Positions 30,684 to 39,893 of a DNA stretch of 64,000 bases are shown in pieces. The notes under the pieces were generated by a model. The model did not search any database. It was given only the letters and a program-made list of their open reading frames with translations, and was not told the origin of the DNA. Source of the DNA: Shewanella intestini (lineage in GTDB: Bacteria > Pseudomonadota > Gammaproteobacteria > Enterobacterales > Shewanellaceae); NCBI RefSeq assembly GCF_018221465.1, contig NZ_JAAIKR010000012.1, positions 62,001-126,000 of the forward strand, written 5' to 3'. How positions within the stretch are numbered: position 1 is the stretch's first letter; each line of letters opens with the position of its first letter. The position numbers and the translations under genes were made by a program.

Positions 30684-31400
30684 TTACTCAGATGCAGTCA
30701 CTGAACGACTAGTTATTATTTGCTCGGTTTTAGAAATTGCATTATTAATTAACGCTCGATTAAAACTTTGGTTATCGCTTTGCAGCAATAACTTCCAGTG
30801 GGCAATTGCTTTGGTATATTGTTGATTTAAATATGCATCTGTCGCGATAAGTAACTGCGATTGGAATTCGAATTTATCCAAAGCTAATGCTCTGCTGAGA
30901 ACCAATTTGGTTTCTAAACTCATTTCGCGTCCATCACGGTAGTACATCGCTGTTGCTTTCATCCCCAGCGTTTTTGCATTCTCACCACTTAAGGCGATTA
31001 AATCATCCAATGTAACAACGGATTCGGCATACAAACCACCATCAGCATAAGCCTGAGCTAAATTTAATAATGCAATTTCATTATTGGGTTGCTCATTTAC
31101 TTTTCTTGCATTTTTATTGATATCTGCGGCGATCAGATAATCAATATTTTCATCAACGACTCCCTTGTCCCATTCACTAAAACGACCAACATGGCTATAA
31201 ACCATTAAAGGTATCAATATCATTACTAAAGAAATTGCCGCTGGCACTGCACCATTAAAAGTCTGTCCTTTTACTTTTAATGGTGCTTTTTCATCAGTTA
31301 GTTCACAACGTTTGAGATGATGAGTTTGAAGATGATGAGTCCAAACACACGTTATAACGCTAAGCAGACAAAAAATTATGCCAACAACAAGATAACTCAT
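30684..31400 (-). CDS. CcmI/NrfG-like TPR protein of the haem lyase system
   Basis: Membrane-anchored TPR protein resembling CcmI, which presents apocytochrome to the haem lyase. I place the start at the ATG at 31400 (MSYLVVGIIFCLLSVITCVW), giving 238 residues. The longer frame adds 20 residues without family support. Two transmembrane helices (about 1-20 and 55-75) are followed by TPR-type helices from about 115 (ALLNLAQAYADGGLYAES). It is the haem lyase component encoded on the sirA strand, complementing sirEFG on the other strand. Confidence 0.82.
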   Translation of the reverse strand: MSYLVVGIIFCLLSVITCVWTHHLQTHHLKRCELTDEKAPLKVKGQTFNGAVPAAISLVMILIPLMVYSHVGRFSEWDKGVVDENIDYLIAADINKNARKVNEQPNNEIALLNLAQAYADGGLYAESVVTLDDLIALSGENAKTLGMKATAMYYRDGREMSLETKLVLSRALALDKFEFQSQLLIATDAYLNQQYTKAIAHWKLLLQSDNQSFNRALINNAISKTEQIITSRSVTASE

Positions 31401-31449
31401 AGCGACTCTCTTATTTTCTAAATTATTGAATATATGGGCTTTTAAATAA

Positions 31450-32235
31450 CTAGTGCGCACTACCCATCATGCCACCCATTCCCATGCCACTGAGTCCCAT
31501 ACCGTGGGAGTTCTGACCAGGTGCTTCAACTTTCAAGAGTTCAACTTCAAACACTAATGTGGAACTGGGTGGGATAATGCCAACTTTTTTAGTGTCATAA
31601 GCCAGTTCCGATGGAATAGTAAATTTATAAATGGCCCCTTCATTCATTAATGGGATCCCTTCTTGCCATCCGTCAATCACTGACATCAATGCAAAACGAT
31701 TAGGTTCATTGCGTTCGTAAGTGCTATCAAATTGCGTACCGTCAATTAAGTACCCTTTGTACTGAACGGTAACCACATCTTGTGGGTTTGGTTTGCGGCC
31801 TTCGCCTTCTGAAATCACTTCATATTGGAGACCGGAATGAGTGACACTCACACCACTTTTTAATTTGTTTTTTGCTAGGTACGCTTTACCCGCAGCGATA
31901 TTTTCTTGCGCTATTTTTTCTTCGGTAGCGACTTTTATCGCATTAAGTTGTTCAGCTCGCTGATTCAAATACGTCAGGATTTCTTCGTCTGAAAACTGAG
32001 TCTCATTTTTCAATGAATCCACGACACCTTGTATCACCAATTCAACATTTACCTTGGCACCCAGCTCTGTTTGTGAATAAATTTGACTTGATAGGTATTT
32101 GCCGATTGAAGCACCTATGCTGTAAGACTCTTTGTTAACGTCAGTATCTAAATTGGTGCTTGCCACACAATTAGCAGCAAGGAACACAGAGGCACTGGTT
32201 ACGATAGCGATAGCAGTTTTGGTAAATTTTTTCAT
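31450..32235 (-). CDS. Periplasmic FKBP-type peptidyl-prolyl isomerase with Met-rich tail
   Basis: FkpA/Mip-like periplasmic chaperone-isomerase, 261 residues from the ATG at 32235 (MKKFTKTAIAIV); upstream in-frame ATGs at 32244 and 32283 are also possible. A signal peptide ends near VASTN. The N-terminal dimerisation helices (DTDVNKESYSIGASIGKYL) precede the FKBP domain from about residue 140 (DVVTVQYKGYLIDGTQFDSTYER). The Wolinella mcc locus also encodes such an isomerase (MccB), so it probably folds SirA. The last 18 residues are HGMGLSGMGMGGMMGSAH, which looks like a copper(I)-binding tail. Confidence 0.9.
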   Translation of the reverse strand: MKKFTKTAIAIVTSASVFLAANCVASTNLDTDVNKESYSIGASIGKYLSSQIYSQTELGAKVNVELVIQGVVDSLKNETQFSDEEILTYLNQRAEQLNAIKVATEEKIAQENIAAGKAYLAKNKLKSGVSVTHSGLQYEVISEGEGRKPNPQDVVTVQYKGYLIDGTQFDSTYERNEPNRFALMSVIDGWQEGIPLMNEGAIYKFTIPSELAYDTKKVGIIPPSSTLVFEVELLKVEAPGQNSHGMGLSGMGMGGMMGSAH

Positions 32236-32289
32236 ATTTGTCATCTCGTTTATTAAATTAGTTGCACACCGATTAGCTAACATCCGTTG

Positions 32290-32724
32290 TTATGGTTTTT
32301 CGGTTACTCTGTTGGCTAAGCGCCAGCCATAAATACCATCAGGCATTTGCCTTACATTGGTATAACCGAGTTTCATCACCATTCGAGCAGCAATCTCACT
32401 TGCATTACAAAGTCGATTAGCACAATAAAAAATCATCTGTGCATCTTTGTTTTTAGGTAACAGCTTTTTCCAATCTTTAACGTTGAAATACACCGCGCCT
32501 GGAATAAACCCTTCTGCCCATAACTCCAAGGTGTTGACGTCAAAAAAGTAAACATCTTTTTTACCCACTAGCATGGCGACTTCTTGCATCGTGATGGTGT
32601 TTAGCTGATGTTCATAACGCGGTGCGGGGGCCATTTCAGAACCACCTCCACCAGCAAAACAATGGCTTGAACTGACCAGTATTAATAACGTACCGAGTAG
32701 TTTACTAAGACCTTTTTTCATCAT
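32290..32724 (-). CDS. Periplasmic rhodanese-like protein of the sir locus
   Basis: Rhodanese-domain protein, 144 residues with a signal peptide of about 24 residues (cleavage after HCFA). The active-site cysteine lies in IFYCANRLC, and the domain spans about 42-140 (GAVYFNVKDW, LGYTNVRQM). Exported single-domain rhodaneses in respiratory loci may handle sulfane sulfur. Here it sits between sirA and the FKBP gene, so it may manage sulfur intermediates or products around SirA. Catalytic competence is inferred from the conserved Cys only. Confidence 0.85.
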   Translation of the reverse strand: MMKKGLSKLLGTLLILVSSSHCFAGGGGSEMAPAPRYEHQLNTITMQEVAMLVGKKDVYFFDVNTLELWAEGFIPGAVYFNVKDWKKLLPKNKDAQMIFYCANRLCNASEIAARMVMKLGYTNVRQMPDGIYGWRLANRVTEKP

Positions 32725-32793
32725 TGTTATCTCTATTACCTCGACACCTTCTACTACTGACTCCGGTGTCGAGGAGGTTAAAGGTTTAACTCA

Positions 32794-34830
32794 TTAGTTT
32801 GCTTTGTAACCTGTGCCATCAAGAATATTTTGCGCTTGAGTAACATAAGTTTGTGCTGCATCTAGACGTTTTTGGCTATAACGGAAGCCATGTACACCCC
32901 AAGAACCATCTTTTCTAATTAAATCAACAGTTTCTTGTGCTTTTTCAGCAAGCATTAGTACCTGAGTTTTATCTTCAGTTGATAACTTGGTGACTTCCAA
33001 TAATTGGTCAATACGTACAAGTGATTTTTCAACACTTGCAAAGACTTCTTTAATGGGTTTTTGCCACTTCATTACTTCACCGTAGATTTGCACTTGGTCT
33101 TTATAATGCAATCCAGTTTCTAGCTCTGATTGGAATTGACTGTGACAACCTTTGTTCTCAACAACATCATGGTCTGAAATCGCAGTACGAGCACAAGACC
33201 ACATTAAGTCGAGGTAAGAACGACCTTCGTCATTTTTCGCAACAGTCCAACCTTTACCTGCGTTAGGGCCTTGAATACGAGGCTCACCTTCTGGTGGGTT
33301 GAGTGTTTTACGGACAGGGTCAATATCAATTTTCCACATGTGCGATTTACGAACGGCATCGAAACCAGCTGAATCAGGGAACTGCATTGCTTTGAAGTTT
33401 TCACAACTGCCCATGTTAGGCATGTGACAGCTTTGACAAGTTTGGCTGCTATGAGTGTCAGTGTTGCTAGCGATCAGCGTTTGTGCTTCATGACAATCTT
33501 TACAGTCTTTTTTCAACTTAGGTTTAGTGATACCTGACATCCAAGTGCCGTCAGTCACTTCATGCGGGTCATGACAGGTTGTACAACGCATGCCTTTTTC
33601 ATAATGCATCGAGTTGTACATTTGCGAGCCTTCTGTACCGCAAGATGGGCAAAGAGACTTCATTTTCACACCAAAGGCATATTCTGCTTTTTCTTCCGCT
33701 TCAGGGGTTTTTGCAAGAACAGGGTCATACTCGAAACGTTGGTGACAACGTTCACAGTTAGACTGCATTCCACCTGTACCACCATCTAAGTGACCACCAG
33801 CGCCGTGACATTCTTCACAAGCGATACCACGAGAAATGGTATGTTCTTGTAGTTTTTTAGGGTCACCCAACGCATCGAAAAATTCTTGTTTGTTTTGGAA
33901 GTCAAACTTGAAGGTATGACACACTTCACAATAAGAACTGGCCGGTTGGAACAACATCGCTTCACGGTATTTTGCACCATATGAGCTCATACCAACTTGG
34001 TGAGAACCTGACGCACCAAAATCAGCCACTGTCAGTGGGAACTCTGGGATAACATCGTTAATTTTCTTAGACATTTCAGGGGTTAACCATTCAGCCCAAC
34101 CACGTGAGAACTGGTTAGCACCCGCAACCATTTTACCGGTTCCGTCTCTAAGTAAGCCGTCTTCAATGTGGTATGTACCCCGTACTAACCATGCATCGAT
34201 AAAGCCATATTTGGTACGAGGCGTCCCTACGGTCGCGTAGATAACATCAGGTGTAATACCATCAGGTAAAATTGAAGTATCTTTCGTGTTGTACATGGTT
34301 TTCTCTAGGTCGTTATCCACTTCAGGATGCTCACCAGGGAAACGAATTGTTTTCGCATGACGCGAACGTTGCCATTTCTCATACTGCGTAGCATGACATT
34401 CAGCACACTTTTCTGGGCCAACAAAGTTATTTGGATAATCAAGAATTGATTTAGCACCTAAGCGATATTGAACTGCGCGAGGCGTCCCAACTTTGGCACT
34501 ATAATCTAGGCTATTACCTGTATCTAAATACTCTTCACCACGGTCACTAATATGGTAATCACCAACTAAGTTACCTGATTTTTGATATTTAAATAATGGG
34601 TGATTCTCAAATAAGAAGTCGAATAAATCAGCTTCTTGAACAATATAATCTTGAAGCGTTTTAACGCCATTTACTTTTTCCATCCCTTGGTATTCAGCTA
34701 AAGACTTTTTCGCTGAACTACCCATTTCAGGTACGCTGTTATATTTACCGCCTGCAGCATTTGCAGTGCCAATGGTAGCAAAGCAAAACAGCATTGATAA
34801 TGCTACCTTGTGTTTCCATCGTCTCATCAT
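32794..34830 (-). CDS. sirA: SirA, octahaem cytochrome c dissimilatory sulfite reductase
   Basis: Periplasmic terminal reductase that turns sulfite into sulfide with six electrons. It has 678 residues with a signal peptide of about 25 (cleavage after TANA). Seven CXXCH haem sites lie at about residues 142, 301, 338, 359, 416, 443 and 465. The eighth is the unusual CX15CH (Cys546 to Cys562-His563), written C-X12-NKGCH. This is the hallmark of the MccA/SirA family and the active-site haem. Non-haem cysteines at 394, 397 and 476 include the likely copper ligands, as MccA is a haem c-copper enzyme. The gene is divergent from sirE across a 0.58 kb promoter region. The locus matches the ten-gene sir locus known from S. 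oneidensis. Confidence 0.96.
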   Translation of the reverse strand: MMRRWKHKVALSMLFCFATIGTANAAGGKYNSVPEMGSSAKKSLAEYQGMEKVNGVKTLQDYIVQEADLFDFLFENHPLFKYQKSGNLVGDYHISDRGEEYLDTGNSLDYSAKVGTPRAVQYRLGAKSILDYPNNFVGPEKCAECHATQYEKWQRSRHAKTIRFPGEHPEVDNDLEKTMYNTKDTSILPDGITPDVIYATVGTPRTKYGFIDAWLVRGTYHIEDGLLRDGTGKMVAGANQFSRGWAEWLTPEMSKKINDVIPEFPLTVADFGASGSHQVGMSSYGAKYREAMLFQPASSYCEVCHTFKFDFQNKQEFFDALGDPKKLQEHTISRGIACEECHGAGGHLDGGTGGMQSNCERCHQRFEYDPVLAKTPEAEEKAEYAFGVKMKSLCPSCGTEGSQMYNSMHYEKGMRCTTCHDPHEVTDGTWMSGITKPKLKKDCKDCHEAQTLIASNTDTHSSQTCQSCHMPNMGSCENFKAMQFPDSAGFDAVRKSHMWKIDIDPVRKTLNPPEGEPRIQGPNAGKGWTVAKNDEGRSYLDLMWSCARTAISDHDVVENKGCHSQFQSELETGLHYKDQVQIYGEVMKWQKPIKEVFASVEKSLVRIDQLLEVTKLSTEDKTQVLMLAEKAQETVDLIRKDGSWGVHGFRYSQKRLDAAQTYVTQAQNILDGTGYKAN

Positions 34831-35408
34831 TAACTCCTACTTATTTATAAATATTTTTATTTTATATATACATTTAAGTTTGCTTAATTGAAGTTAAAAA
34901 TAACCGCCAGTTAATTTACACTATCAACTTTATAAAGCTTTAATTAAATGTGGAACAACAAAAACTAATCATTCACTAAACTACTTTCTAACTGAGCGAG
35001 GCTTATTCTCCTGATTTCAACCAATAAGAATAGGTTCAAGATCACAAAAAAAAACGCATTAGCTATCACAAAAAATAAAAGCCAAATAAACAATAAAAAA
35101 CAATAACTTAAGCGAGGTGAAGTGTGAATTTGTCATATATTAAAATGGGTTTTTAGATCTAAAAAATTATTTTTAGATCTGATAAATCTAAAATGTATCA
35201 TTGCGTATTAATTGTCACTTTTCTTTTTGAACCATGTCTCATCTTTTATAAACAACCTAGACTAACCTTACTCAAGCATTTAAGAACACAATCGTAACCT
35301 CAACGAGTAGCAATGAATAATTTAACGTTGTTCAATACTAACGTTGATAAAATTACAATTTAAACAACCTTAATTAAACCCAAATACAAATGAGTGATAG
35401 GTATTAGT
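34831..35408. other. sirA-sirE divergent promoter region
   Basis: AT-rich 578-base intergenic region with no coding frame. It contains a perfect palindrome TTTTTAGATCTAAAAA (35150-35165) and a second interrupted repeat TTTTAGAT-N7-ATCTAAAA (35171-35193). There are also two direct ATCACAAAAA copies 24 bases apart (35041 and 35065), and a CRP-like TGTGA-N6-CATAT near 35123. Control by CRP is plausible, since Shewanella uses CRP for anaerobic respiration, but the match is only half-site quality. Confidence 0.5.
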
Positions 35409-37433
35409 ATGTTCCCAGAAATAGGTTTATTTCTAATAATATTGTCTACGGTGCTATCTTTGATTTTATCTACTACGGCGATAGCGGGTATAAAATTAAA
35501 TAATGCATACTTACTTGGTTATACCAAACCACTAAACTCGCTTGTCTGTTTAACCTTAGCCTCTGCATTAGTTATTCTTGGTTATAGTTTCGTCACTAAT
35601 GATTTTTCTGTCGCTTATGTTGCTAATAATTCTAATACGCAATTAGCGCTATTTTATAAAATAGCGGCTATTTGGGGTTCGCATGAAGGCTCCATGTTAT
35701 TTTGGGTATTTTTTATATCTCTTTGGGGAACAATTATTTTTAATTATGCACCTAAAGAATCGAATCTGTTCCATACAAAAATGATTGCGGTTTTAGCGTT
35801 AGTGATATTCGGATTTAGCCTGTTTATGGTTTTCACCTCAAACCCATTTGCACGCTTGTTGCCAGAAATGCCAATAGAGGGGCGCGACCTCAACCCGATA
35901 CTGCAAGACATCGGCCTTATCATTCATCCTCCCTTATTGTTTCTTGGCTATGTCGGATTAACGATTTGTTTTGCCGCCTCTATCGCCGCGTTGCTCAGTG
36001 GCGGCCTCACTAAACAGCTAGCACGATACATGCAACCTTGGGCAATATTGGCTTGGGTATTTTTAACCGGAGGGAATGCTTTTGGTTCTTGGTGGGCGTA
36101 TAACGAACTGGGTTGGGGGGGCTGGTGGTTTTGGGATCCTGTAGAAAACGCTTCGTTTATTCCTTGGTTAATTTCGACAGCACTGTTGCACTCGGTTCTG
36201 ATGACATCAAAGCGCGGCATATTAGGTTCGTTTAGTATTTTCCTTGGTATTTTAGCGTTTTCACTCAGTTTACTTGGCAGTTTTTTGGTGCGCTCCGGCG
36301 TGGTTCAATCTGTTCACGCTTTTGCATCAGACCCAACAAGAGGGATGTCAATTTTAACCCTGTTAATTGTGTTTGCAGGAACAGCAATGGCGTTATTTGC
36401 TCAAAAAGCCCAAATTAGCCGCAACAAGATCAGTGATAGCTTATGTTCAAAAGAAATTGTCATGTTACTTGGTAATGTGTTGTTAATGGTTGCAGCAGCA
36501 TCTGTATTACTGGGGACATGCTACCCACTTATTATTGAAGTTATCACAGGAACACGCATCTCGGTCGGTGCGCCCTACTTTAATAGCATATTTATTCCAA
36601 TTGCCTCGCTAATCTTTTTACTGATGGGCTTGGCACCCTTGATTGATTGGCAAAAAAGCCCGTTATCGGCTTTAACCCTACCCTTAGTGCTTATGTTTGT
36701 CTGTGCAGCACTTGCTGTGCTGATAAGCGTTATCACCAAAGGCACATTTGATATCTGGTTATTTCTAGGTTTATTCACTAGCATCTGGATCATTAGTGCC
36801 ACCTTATTCGTGCTCATTAAGCGTCGTGCTTCAGCACGTAATACCACCAAAGGCCCACAACAATCATCACTGCGATTTTATGTTATGTGTTGTGCACATG
36901 TTGGTGTGGCCATCTCTGTTCTTGGGGCAACATTCGTTTCTAATTTTGAACAAGAAGAGCTACTGCGAATGGGTCCAGGACAAGGTAAAACACTGGCAGG
37001 TTATAATTTTATCTATGAAGAAACACAAGAAGTCGATCTTAAAAGCTATAGCGCCATTCAAGCGAAAATTAGGGTTGAAGATGCGGACAACGAACAACTC
37101 ATTACCCATATCTACCCACAGCGTCAAACGTTCAAAAGCAATGCGATGCAAATGTCCGCGGCAGGCATTTCAAGCCATTTTTGGCGCGATCTTTATATAT
37201 CAATGGGTCAACAACTCACTGACCACCCTCATTTAAATGACAACGAATATTTAATCCGTATCAATTTCAAACCATTAGTAAATTGGATTTGGCTTGGGGC
37301 ATTAATGATGATGTTGAGCGGTTTATTATTAATCATTTGTAGAAAGAAAGCGCCGTTGTTCAATCAAGACTCTGCGCAAGAAAAAACCTCATCAATGGAG
37401 AACAGCAATGAATCTAGCACTGATAAAAAATAA
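35409..37433 (+). CDS. sirE: SirE, dedicated CcmF/NrfE-type cytochrome c haem lyase
   Basis: Integral membrane haem lyase of the CcmF family, 674 residues from ATG 35409 (MFPEIGLFLIIL, the normal CcmF beginning). A GTG at 35394 is the only longer alternative. The conserved WGSHEGSMLFW motif and the tryptophan-rich WWD region NELGWGGWWFWDPVENASFIPW are present, with about fifteen hydrophobic helices. The nonstandard CX15CH site of SirA needs a specialised lyase, as NrfEFG does for NrfA CXXCK. The gene overlaps sirF by 26 bases. It has a short charged tail (KTSSMENSNESSTDKK). Confidence 0.92.
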   Translation: MFPEIGLFLIILSTVLSLILSTTAIAGIKLNNAYLLGYTKPLNSLVCLTLASALVILGYSFVTNDFSVAYVANNSNTQLALFYKIAAIWGSHEGSMLFWVFFISLWGTIIFNYAPKESNLFHTKMIAVLALVIFGFSLFMVFTSNPFARLLPEMPIEGRDLNPILQDIGLIIHPPLLFLGYVGLTICFAASIAALLSGGLTKQLARYMQPWAILAWVFLTGGNAFGSWWAYNELGWGGWWFWDPVENASFIPWLISTALLHSVLMTSKRGILGSFSIFLGILAFSLSLLGSFLVRSGVVQSVHAFASDPTRGMSILTLLIVFAGTAMALFAQKAQISRNKISDSLCSKEIVMLLGNVLLMVAAASVLLGTCYPLIIEVITGTRISVGAPYFNSIFIPIASLIFLLMGLAPLIDWQKSPLSALTLPLVLMFVCAALAVLISVITKGTFDIWLFLGLFTSIWIISATLFVLIKRRASARNTTKGPQQSSLRFYVMCCAHVGVAISVLGATFVSNFEQEELLRMGPGQGKTLAGYNFIYEETQEVDLKSYSAIQAKIRVEDADNEQLITHIYPQRQTFKSNAMQMSAAGISSHFWRDLYISMGQQLTDHPHLNDNEYLIRINFKPLVNWIWLGALMMMLSGLLLIICRKKAPLFNQDSAQEKTSSMENSNESSTDKK

Positions 37434-37839
37434 TGCTGTTAAACAGATTGCCACTGTCATTTTTATTATGTTAACCATTTTTCAAATTTCAAATGCCAAT
37501 GCCCAGCAACATGAAACTCGACAGCATTATTCAGCTGAACAAAAGAAAGCCTTAGGGTTTGAGATTGCCAGAGAGCTGCGATGTCCAATGGCAATTAATC
37601 AAAACCTTTTTGACTCACAGAGTCAAATTGCCAGCGAACTAAAAGGGCAGATTTTTTTTATGCTGGAAGAAGGCCAGTCTAAAAATGACATTATCAATTT
37701 CTTAGTTGAACGTTACGGAGAGAAAATTCGTTATATGCCATCGTTAAATAATAACACGCTATTTTTATGGTTATTCCCTTTAACTCTGGTCATCTTTTCT
37801 TTTATTGGTATTTTCTTATTAATGAGAAAAAACAATTAA
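37408..37839 (+). CDS. sirF: SirF, CcmH/NrfF-like haem lyase subunit lacking the second cysteine
   Basis: NrfF/CcmH-type membrane-anchored partner of the haem lyase, 143 residues. A signal-anchor covers about 13-31, the periplasmic domain follows, and a C-terminal transmembrane helix lies at about 117-137. CcmH proteins carry LRCxxCQN, with two redox cysteines. Here the sequence is LRCPMAINQNL, so Cys59 remains but position 62 is alanine. The start ATG at 37408 lies inside the sirE 3' end, after a GGAGA-type ribosome site (ATGGAGAACAGC). The single cysteine suggests a changed thiol mechanism or partner use. Confidence 0.87.
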   Translation: MNLALIKNNAVKQIATVIFIMLTIFQISNANAQQHETRQHYSAEQKKALGFEIARELRCPMAINQNLFDSQSQIASELKGQIFFMLEEGQSKNDIINFLVERYGEKIRYMPSLNNNTLFLWLFPLTLVIFSFIGIFLLMRKNN

Positions 37840-37859
37840 ACCTATTTCAGGAAATAATA

Positions 37860-38480
37860 ATGATCGTTAAAAAAACCAACCACAATTTTTTTTCAAATAA
37901 TAATTTAATTAAAATGACATTAATTGCGTCATCTTTATTATTTAGTTTTTCAACTGTTGCCGCCATACCTAATCACGTTGCTTATAACACTGGAGACGCT
38001 ATTTTAAAACCGATGATAATGTCTCGATTCGTTGAAATGTCTTCTGCGAGAAAAGTGCCTAATCTGGCATTCTCAGATACGCAAGGCAATGTTATTCATT
38101 TAAATCAATTTAAAGGTAAGCTCGTTTTTATTCATTTGTGGGCAACATGGTGTGCGCCATGTATTAAAGAAATCCCACAAATCGACGCCATTAGACAACA
38201 AAATGCAGATAAAGACTTGGTGGTAATCCCGCTTTCTATTGATGAAGAAAGTGAAAAAGTCGCCCCGTTTTTAGCAAAATATAATCTTGCTGACTTTAAA
38301 ACGTGGCTTGACCCCAACATGGATATTGACCAAATCATGCCGGCAAATGTCGTACCAGCAACATATATTCTGGATGGTTCAGGTAACTTAGTGGGATTCT
38401 TGCGTGGTTATTTAGATTGGAGTGATAAAGATATTCAGCCATACCTCGAGAAGCTCACGGCTAAATATGCAGGAAAGTAA
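37860..38480 (+). CDS. sirG: SirG, thioredoxin-fold CcmG/TlpA-like protein
   Basis: Periplasmic thioredoxin-like reductant for apocytochrome cysteines, 206 residues from ATG 37860 (MIVKKTNHN), preceded by CAGGAA. A signal or membrane anchor lies at about 15-35. The active site is WCAPC at residues 97-101 with ATWCAPCIKEIPQ, and the cis-proline is in NVVPATYIL. It follows sirF by 20 bases. A longer frame from 37767 overlaps sirF and has no family support. Confidence 0.88.
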   Translation: MIVKKTNHNFFSNNNLIKMTLIASSLLFSFSTVAAIPNHVAYNTGDAILKPMIMSRFVEMSSARKVPNLAFSDTQGNVIHLNQFKGKLVFIHLWATWCAPCIKEIPQIDAIRQQNADKDLVVIPLSIDEESEKVAPFLAKYNLADFKTWLDPNMDIDQIMPANVVPATYILDGSGNLVGFLRGYLDWSDKDIQPYLEKLTAKYAGK

Positions 38481-38490
38481 TCAATAGACC

Positions 38491-38523
38491 TCAAAAGTGT
38501 CAGAGTGTAACTGACACTTTTGA
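38491..38523. terminator. Bidirectional terminator hairpin between sirG and the regulator gene
   Basis: TCAAAAGTGTCAG (38491-38503) pairs perfectly with CTGACACTTTTGA (38511-38523) across a 7-base loop. The stem ends in TTTTGA on one strand and TTTTGA on the other, so it can act for both convergent genes. Confidence 0.8.
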
Positions 38524-38609
38524 AGCTAAAAATAGTATCCATTTTATGATCACGGCTATTTAATCGAATAGTTAAATTTAGCACTCGCCATTGCATGATG
38601 TATTAAATC

Positions 38610-39893
38610 TTACATCACCACGGGTTTATATTCATACCAAGCAACAATGTTACCTAATATTGGGTTAATCCAGACTGCAGATTTATCATCAGTATGAATA
38701 CGATAAAAATATATCACTTTATCTTTAATATTGTGCTTTCTTATTGAACGATAAAAGTGCATGGCTTCAGGGGTAACAACATCAGGTTTAATAAACTCTT
38801 TATTTTTAACTTTAACCAGGAAAACATCAACGTCCATGCCATCTATCATTTTATGGTATTGGGTAAATTCACCATTTAGTTTATATTTGATAGGCGATGT
38901 TAGGCAATCTTCATCGGTGATACACACAGATGAGTAAAAAATTCCTTTATCTTTTTCCTCATAAATCAATGACAAGCTCATATCCGATCGAAATAGTCGC
39001 TTTCCGGCTCTAGGGAAATAAACATCAGCATGATAAGAGTGCTCTGTCGTATCAAAGTCAACCTCATCATCACTTTCTGAGATAATGATTTTGTTATAGC
39101 GGATCCGTTTTTCTAATTTTTTGGCTAGTAGAATAAACTGGTCCATATCAAGACCAGCAGGCGTCTTATTTATTGCAGTTATATTGATTAAATCACTACC
39201 AGTACATTGATTATCAACGACATTTAAACAAGAGGCGATTGAGTAGTTACTGCCAACATGTGAGGCAAAACTTTTGATATTTTGAAGCCCATCGATGTGG
39301 TTATGTTCGGCATTTAAATGTTTTTGCCACATTGAACTTGTGAAGTTGTCATCGCCTGATTGATACAAAACCGGCGTATCTGCTTTTACGCCGCCAATAT
39401 TTAACGGCATCATTTTATCAGCATGCCAATGACTGATCTGTTTCATCACTTGATGATAATCACTGCAATACCATCCAACCAACATTACCGCCAATAATGG
39501 AATAAGTCCCATCACTTTCACTATCATCGACGCATTTAAAAATGCCGATTTTAATGATTTAGCATCATTAACCGCTAATACTTTAATTGTCGATTGCTTA
39601 GCGACGTGTAATTCATAACCCCGCCGAGCCACCGTTTTTAAAATCACCTCAGAATAAGGTTCTAATTTTTTACGTAATGTACTAATACATTGTGTTAATG
39701 ATGTTGCAGCAACAACACGATTTGGCCATCCGACCTCAAGTAGGCTCTCTTTAGTACAAACAGATTCACTCTGTAATAGATAAGCCAACACAGCAGACTC
39801 GGAAAAAGTTAACGCTATCGTTACACCGTTAACACTGTCCTCTAACTGCGTTGCCTCTTCATTTAACTCCAAGTAGGCTGTGATTTTTATCAA
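38610..39893 (-). CDS. Membrane-anchored ToxR/CadC-like winged-helix regulator
   Basis: 427-residue one-component regulator. An OmpR/ToxR-type winged helix occupies about residues 15-105 (VGWPNRVVAATSLTQCISTLRKKL, VARRGYEL). One transmembrane segment follows at about 125-147 (VMGLIPLLAVMLVGWYCSDYH), then a periplasmic domain of about 280 residues with several cysteines that could sense metal or redox. It lies between the sir genes and the copper receptor. The adjacent DNA has a perfect 13-base-arm palindrome and direct 10-base repeats. Targets are inferred to be the receptor and possibly the sir genes. Confidence 0.85.
   Translation of the reverse strand: MIKITAYLELNEEATQLEDSVNGVTIALTFSESAVLAYLLQSESVCTKESLLEVGWPNRVVAATSLTQCISTLRKKLEPYSEVILKTVARRGYELHVAKQSTIKVLAVNDAKSLKSAFLNASMIVKVMGLIPLLAVMLVGWYCSDYHQVMKQISHWHADKMMPLNIGGVKADTPVLYQSGDDNFTSSMWQKHLNAEHNHIDGLQNIKSFASHVGSNYSIASCLNVVDNQCTGSDLINITAINKTPAGLDMDQFILLAKKLEKRIRYNKIIISESDDEVDFDTTEHSYHADVYFPRAGKRLFRSDMSLSLIYEEKDKGIFYSSVCITDEDCLTSPIKYKLNGEFTQYHKMIDGMDVDVFLVKVKNKEFIKPDVVTPEAMHFYRSIRKHNIKDKVIYFYRIHTDDKSAVWINPILGNIVAWYEYKPVVM

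Noticed and set aside
32794-34830. Nitrite reductase NrfA or tetrathionate reductase Otr
   Set aside because: No CXXCK active-site haem. The CX15CH site with NKGCH and the sir neighbours identify the SirA/MccA family.
35150-35165. Transcription terminator at the TTTTTAGATCTAAAAA palindrome
   Set aside because: No gene ends nearby, the stem is all A/T at its base with no loop, and it lies in a divergent promoter region, so an operator is more likely.
36796-37236. 146-residue plus-strand frame inside sirE
   Set aside because: It is out of frame with the haem lyase, whose motifs and transmembrane pattern continue through the region.
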